Assembly (NCBI GenBank): GCA_963795195.1
Contig: CAWCGU010000006.1
Location: 2,728,001 to 2,792,000 of the forward strand
Direction of reading: 5' to 3'
Source of the DNA: CAWCGU01 sp963795195
GTDB taxonomy: Bacteria > Actinomycetota > Thermoleophilia > Solirubrobacterales > 70-9
Length of the DNA stretch: 64,000 nucleotides
The stretch's first letter is position 1; every line of letters starts with the position of its first letter. Below, piece after piece: positions 62,282 to 64,000 of this stretch. The position numbers and the translations under genes were made by a program. Below the pieces are notes generated by a model. That model did no database searches. It was not told where the DNA came from and saw only the letters and a program-made list of their open reading frames with translations.

Positions 62282-62309
62282 AAAGGGACGGCCCTCAAGC
62301 CGTCCCTTT
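62282..62309 (-). terminator. Rho-independent terminator after the SLTGADV-repeat gene
   Basis: Stem AAAGGGACGG/CCGTCCCTTT (10 pairs), eight-base loop, followed on the minus strand by TTTTCGTT. Also readable from the plus strand. Confidence 0.85.
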
Positions 62310-62331
62310 CGCCCGAACCGATGTCCGATGC

Positions 62332-63300
62332 CTACTCAGGCACCGACAGAACCGTCAAGTCGCCACCTTCAAAGATGGCGGGGTTGGCGAGGGCGCTGCA
62401 AAAAATCCGGACCGGGTGAGTCCCCGAGACGGAGTTGTTGGCGAAGCCGACAACGGGCAGCTGGATTTCCTGATTTGCGGCGGTGAACTCCGCTCGGGCG
62501 GTGCTGCCGACGGCCGTGAAGCCGTCGCCGGTGTCGATCTCACCCTGGCAGTGGACTGCTCCGCCGGTCGAACCGGACACCTGAACGCTGGCGTTGATCA
62601 GCGCGTCGGCGGGACCGGCGTTCCCTGCGAACTGCGCTGAACTGAGGACGGACTCCGGGCTACCGACCACCAACGCATTCTGGTTGAAATCCGAATCGGA
62701 GCTGGCTTCGCTGGCCGTCCGTGCGCGGTTGCTGCCCTGTAGAGTTGCCGAGTCGGGAACTTGGCCCAGCGTCGACTCGTTGATGTCGGCGCCGGTGAGC
62801 GAGTTGTCTCCGATTTGCGTACCGGTCAAGCTCCCGACCTGGATGTCCTCCGCGGCGATTCCGTTATTTGCGATGTCGTTGAAATCGATCGTGCCGTCGA
62901 GGATCTCAGCAGCGGAGACGGAGTTCGCTGCGAGCAGCGGGTTCGGGTAGCTCCCGGTGAGGTCGCCTCCCGCCGGGCCGCTGGGCGGCAGCGAAGCCGG
63001 CGCGCCCGGAAGATCCAGCGTCGACTCGTTGACGTCCTGGCCGGTCAAGCTGTCGTTTGCGACGTCAGCGCCGGTGAGCGAGCTGTCGCTGACGTCGCCT
63101 CCCGTCAGCGCTCCGTCCTTGACGTCGACCGACCTGACGGCGTTGTTCTTGATCGATCGCGAATTGACCTGGTTCGCCGCGATGGCGGCGTAAGCGGTGC
63201 CTCCACCGACCACCGCAAAGAAGCACAGCGTTGACATCACGTTTGCGTAAGTGAGGTGTGTGCGCAGGCGCGCAGCCTTCGGGCTGAACTGAGTGAGCAT
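62332..63300 (-). CDS. Membrane-anchored surface protein with SLTGADV-type repeats
   Basis: 322 residues from ATG 63300, which has GGGGAGAC upstream. An N-terminal hydrophobic helix (VMSTLCFFAVVGGGTAYAAI) is followed by repeats such as ALTGGDVSDSSLTGADVAND, SLTGQDVNESTLDLPGAPAS and SLTGTQIGDNSLTGADINES. These are a pattern often found in Solirubrobacterales surface proteins and may build a beta-solenoid. A Gly-rich SYPNP segment and a C-terminal beta domain with two Cys (VHCQGEIDTGDGFTAVGSTA; VRIFCSALANPAIFEGGDLT) close it. Function unknown. Confidence 0.82.
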   Translation of the reverse strand: MLTQFSPKAARLRTHLTYANVMSTLCFFAVVGGGTAYAAIAANQVNSRSIKNNAVRSVDVKDGALTGGDVSDSSLTGADVANDSLTGQDVNESTLDLPGAPASLPPSGPAGGDLTGSYPNPLLAANSVSAAEILDGTIDFNDIANNGIAAEDIQVGSLTGTQIGDNSLTGADINESTLGQVPDSATLQGSNRARTASEASSDSDFNQNALVVGSPESVLSSAQFAGNAGPADALINASVQVSGSTGGAVHCQGEIDTGDGFTAVGSTARAEFTAANQEIQLPVVGFANNSVSGTHPVRIFCSALANPAIFEGGDLTVLSVPE

Positions 63301-63941
63301 CCGTCTCCCCTTCCCCTTCGGTTTGAATTGCGGGGCGACGCTATCTGGAAACCGGCACGGTGTCAACCTGAGAGCGGGAGCGGCCGTGTTCGTCGGGGCT
63401 GCCGCCGCTCCGAGTTCGAACCGCATTGGGGCAGGCGTCGGGTCGACGTTCCCGGCCGCGTCGTCGCTCGAACCCGGGCCCGTGCCTGCCACGGGCAAGC
63501 CTGGCGAATCGGCGCGGTGACGCACGGGGCCGGATCGCTTCCTGGATCGAGCGTGACAATCGTGGTCTCCCCGTGCCTGACGCCCTGTCGCTGCCGGCCA
63601 CTGGCCCGTGATCGGGCTTCCGCGAAAGCGGACAAGGGCGCGAATGCGGGCTTCCCCACGATCAGCGGTGCCTACAATCTGGTCGATCGCGACAACCACC
63701 TGATCGTCGCTCGCGCGCGGCGAATCGATATCCACGGTGACTCCGTCGAGGGCGATCGCTTCTCCCCGATAGCTCGGCTCGGGCGCCTCGAGCTTCCTGC
63801 AAGGGCTCTCTGCCGGCCCCAGGATCAGATCGACGAGCGGCGCGAGCGTCTTCGTCGTCGTTAACGTGGTCGGATCGAAGAACGAGCCGGTCGACGAAGC
63901 AGTCCCCCTTATCGCGCGCCGGCGTTCGGACCCCGCGGGCG
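63301..63941. other. Gap; possible minus-strand coding sequence not established
   Basis: The minus strand is open and reads FFDPTTLTTTKTLAPLVDLI, ILGPAESPCRKLEAPEPSYR and VDIDSPRASDDQVVVAIDQI in 63660-63895, which has a protein-like look. No start, family or ribosome site can be fixed, and long chance frames are common at this GC content. I see no other feature. Confidence 0.3.
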
Positions 63942-64000
63942 ATGAAGCGCGTCGATCGGGTCGCGGAGTACCTGCGGACCAGCCTCTGGGTGGTGCCGGC
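63942..64000 (+). CDS. DUF2254-like membrane protein, N-terminal start only
   Basis: ATG 63942 gives MKRVDRVAEYLRTSLWVVP up to the window edge. The EYLRTSLWVVP start is typical of DUF2254 membrane proteins. With only 19 residues this is tentative. Confidence 0.4.
   Translation, partial: MKRVDRVAEYLRTSLWVVP

Noticed and set aside
63256..63864. Plus-strand 202-codon frame near the right edge
   Set aside because: Begins inside the surface-protein gene region and reads low-complexity Arg-rich sequence; no family likeness.

Overview
The window is 64 kb of very GC-rich DNA with dense, mostly GTG/ATG-started genes. Gene content points to a high-GC Gram-positive actinobacterium, most likely of the Solirubrobacterales/Thermoleophilia type. 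The pointers are an initiator tRNA of actinobacterial form, F420-type and SnoaL-type small enzymes, many ECF sigma factors, a GAF-less HAMP adenylate cyclase, and a strikingly large set of secreted proteins with Ig-like, FG-GAP, beta-helix, RTX and Pro-rich modules. The taxonomic placement is inference from protein style, not from a marker gene comparison.

Left part (1 to about 22.4 kb): ordinary chromosome with intact genes. A 3' fragment of a GCS2-type ligase is followed by a zinc-ribbon/rhomboid-like membrane protein, an O-methyltransferase and a GNAT protein. Then come a lipoprotein glycosidase, a methyltransferase, an unusual ECF sigma factor fused to its own zinc-finger domain with a Pro-rich tail, and a membrane Ser/Thr kinase with TPRs. 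tRNA-Leu(TAA), a thiamine-binding protein, an aldehyde dehydrogenase and an AI-2E-type permease follow. A three-gene secreted/membrane operon, a class III adenylate cyclase overlapping a thiamine-diphosphate enzyme, Ppx/GppA, a secreted metallo-beta-lactamase-fold protein and a primary-like sigma factor complete this part.

Middle part (22.5 to 26.4 kb): a TetR relic, two SnoaL-like genes, an EmrB-type MFS exporter and an ECF41/SigJ sigma factor. Four of the five are broken by single-base frame changes. The block ends at tRNA-fMet (26333-26406).

Accessory part (26.4 to about 58.9 kb): a patchwork downstream of tRNA-fMet. Pieces of the tRNA's 3' half recur at 47.04, 48.80 and 58.84 kb, the first with 35 of 36 bases identical. 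Inside lie seven copies of a 50-100 bp repeat (29.95, 36.79, 38.39, 40.55, 41.15, 47.80 and 49.74 kb). Two copies are fused to the decayed C-terminal end of a large serine recombinase, and a third recombinase relic lies at 39 kb. Between repeats sit single genes or small modules: secreted giants, cupins, an NAD(P)-binding protein, a DUF11/RTX protein and NrtS. Also present are DUF427, a mercury module (merA, ArsR-type regulator, MerT-like), an ECF sigma/anti-sigma pair, a PemK-type toxin-antitoxin, a PPOX/F420 enzyme and a beta-propeller protein. Many genes here are truncated or frameshifted.

Right part (52 to 64 kb): a monoamine oxidase next to a relic of another one, and two serine-beta-lactamase-fold proteins with mutated catalytic motifs. 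There is also a second giant secreted protein paralogous to the one at 31 kb, a beta-helix protein, a leftover C-terminal piece of a third giant paralogue, a SLTGADV-repeat surface protein, and the first codons of a DUF2254 membrane protein at the right edge.
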